Below the pieces are notes generated by a model, which was not told where the DNA came from, did not search any database, and saw only the letters and a list, made by a program, of their open reading frames with translations. The translations under genes and the position numbers were made by a program. Below, one piece after another: positions 33,705 through 33,930 of a DNA stretch of 33,930 nt. The number at the start of each line of letters is the position of its first letter. The stretch's first letter is position 1. Source of the stretch: Candidatus Gerdarchaeota archaeon (GTDB lineage: Archaea; Asgardarchaeota; Heimdallarchaeia; JABLTI01). The DNA lies in assembly GCA_016840905.1 (NCBI GenBank), contig JAEORM010000020.1, positions 1 to 33,930 on the forward strand, written 5' to 3'.

Positions 33705-33930
33705 TTGGAACGAATAGGATTTAATGATGATTATGAAAATGACCGTTCAGGTTTGAAAAGATTTGTTGATGATATTAATAGAAGAGCTCCTCCTCCTGTT
33801 GTAAAGAAGCCTTTAGGTAAAACCAACTGCTATGTTATTGGTGTTGGAGGTGGGGGAAATAATACAATCAACCGATTAATGTCTACTGGAATAAAAGATG
33901 CATTATGTATTTGTGTAAATACTGATCTCC
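33705..33930 (+). CDS. ftsZ: Cell division protein FtsZ, N-terminal fragment (3' end beyond the window)
   Basis: The frame from a TTG at 33705 gives about 42 hydrophilic residues, including a PPP turn, and then YVIGVGGGGNNTINRLM and ICVNTDL. This is the start of the tubulin/FtsZ GTPase fold with its first nucleotide-binding loop. The GTP signature GGGTGTG would lie beyond the window. FtsZ polymerises at the division site. GGTG 8 nt upstream fits the TTG start. The gene is separated from argS by 190 bp with a probable terminator, so it has its own promoter. Confidence 0.92.
   Translation, partial: MERIGFNDDYENDRSGLKRFVDDINRRAPPPVVKKPLGKTNCYVIGVGGGGNNTINRLMSTGIKDALCICVNTDL

Overview
The window looks like chromosomal DNA of an archaeon, A+T-rich throughout. 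The archaeal markers are an exosome cluster (SBDS, Rrp4, Rrp41, Rrp42), eL37/L37Ae, a Brix protein, KEOPS Pcc1, eS30, archaeal aEF1-beta, Elp3, the archaeal phosphopantothenate--beta-alanine ligase and a tRNA-Arg with an archaeal bulge-helix-bulge intron. eS30 argues for a TACK or Asgard lineage rather than a typical euryarchaeon. The group 3b NiFe hydrogenase, an isoprenylcysteine-methyltransferase-like protein and the large GpmI and IleRS types would suit an Asgard (Heimdall-like) genome, but that placement is inference. I see no phage, insertion sequence, CRISPR array or defence island; it reads as core genome.

Layout: (1) 1-4817, plus strand: a nearly complete coenzyme A operon, with phosphopantothenate synthetase (5' end cut by the window edge), PanB, PanE, an MfnA-type aspartate decarboxylase for beta-alanine, and CoaC/CoaB. 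CoaC and CoaB are separated by a -1 frame break at an A6 run where other organisms have a fused CoaBC. (2) 4918-5895: a lipid-kinase-like protein. (3) 5909-8788: a divergent ABC importer pair (fused permease and ATPase) without a binding protein. (4) 8827-13717: aEF1-beta and a large IleRS on the minus strand, then two small membrane proteins and a zinc ribbon protein. (5) 14058-19127, plus strand: the exosome/ribosome cluster SBDS-Rrp4-Rrp41-Rrp42-L37Ae-Brix-Pcc1 followed by eS30. It is preceded by a gene-free stretch holding two inverted repeats, one with a terminator-like U-tract. (6) 19264-22535: Elp3 convergent with a GpmI-type phosphoglycerate mutase. (7) 22770-23939: a VWA protein and the intron-containing tRNA-Arg(CCU). 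(8) 23950-29257, minus strand: a group 3b hydrogenase operon (beta, gamma, delta, alpha, maturation protease) and a membrane methyltransferase-like gene. (9) 29624-31381: a large REC-PAS-PAS-GAF protein with no kinase domain. (10) 31481-33514 ArgRS, then the start of FtsZ, cut by the window end.

Translation signals are consistent. Many genes have a Shine-Dalgarno of the GGTGA or GAGGT kind 5-10 nt before ATG or TTG, matching the archaeal 16S 3' end (TCACCTCC). This moves several starts downstream of the longest open frame. TTG starts are common.

The items most worth a second look are the coaC/coaB frame break, the structured region before SBDS, the roughly 105-residue charged tail on Rrp41, the altered L1 motif in the hydrogenase large subunit, and the plant/kinetoplastid-like GpmI. 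I did not find a clearly new multi-gene system.
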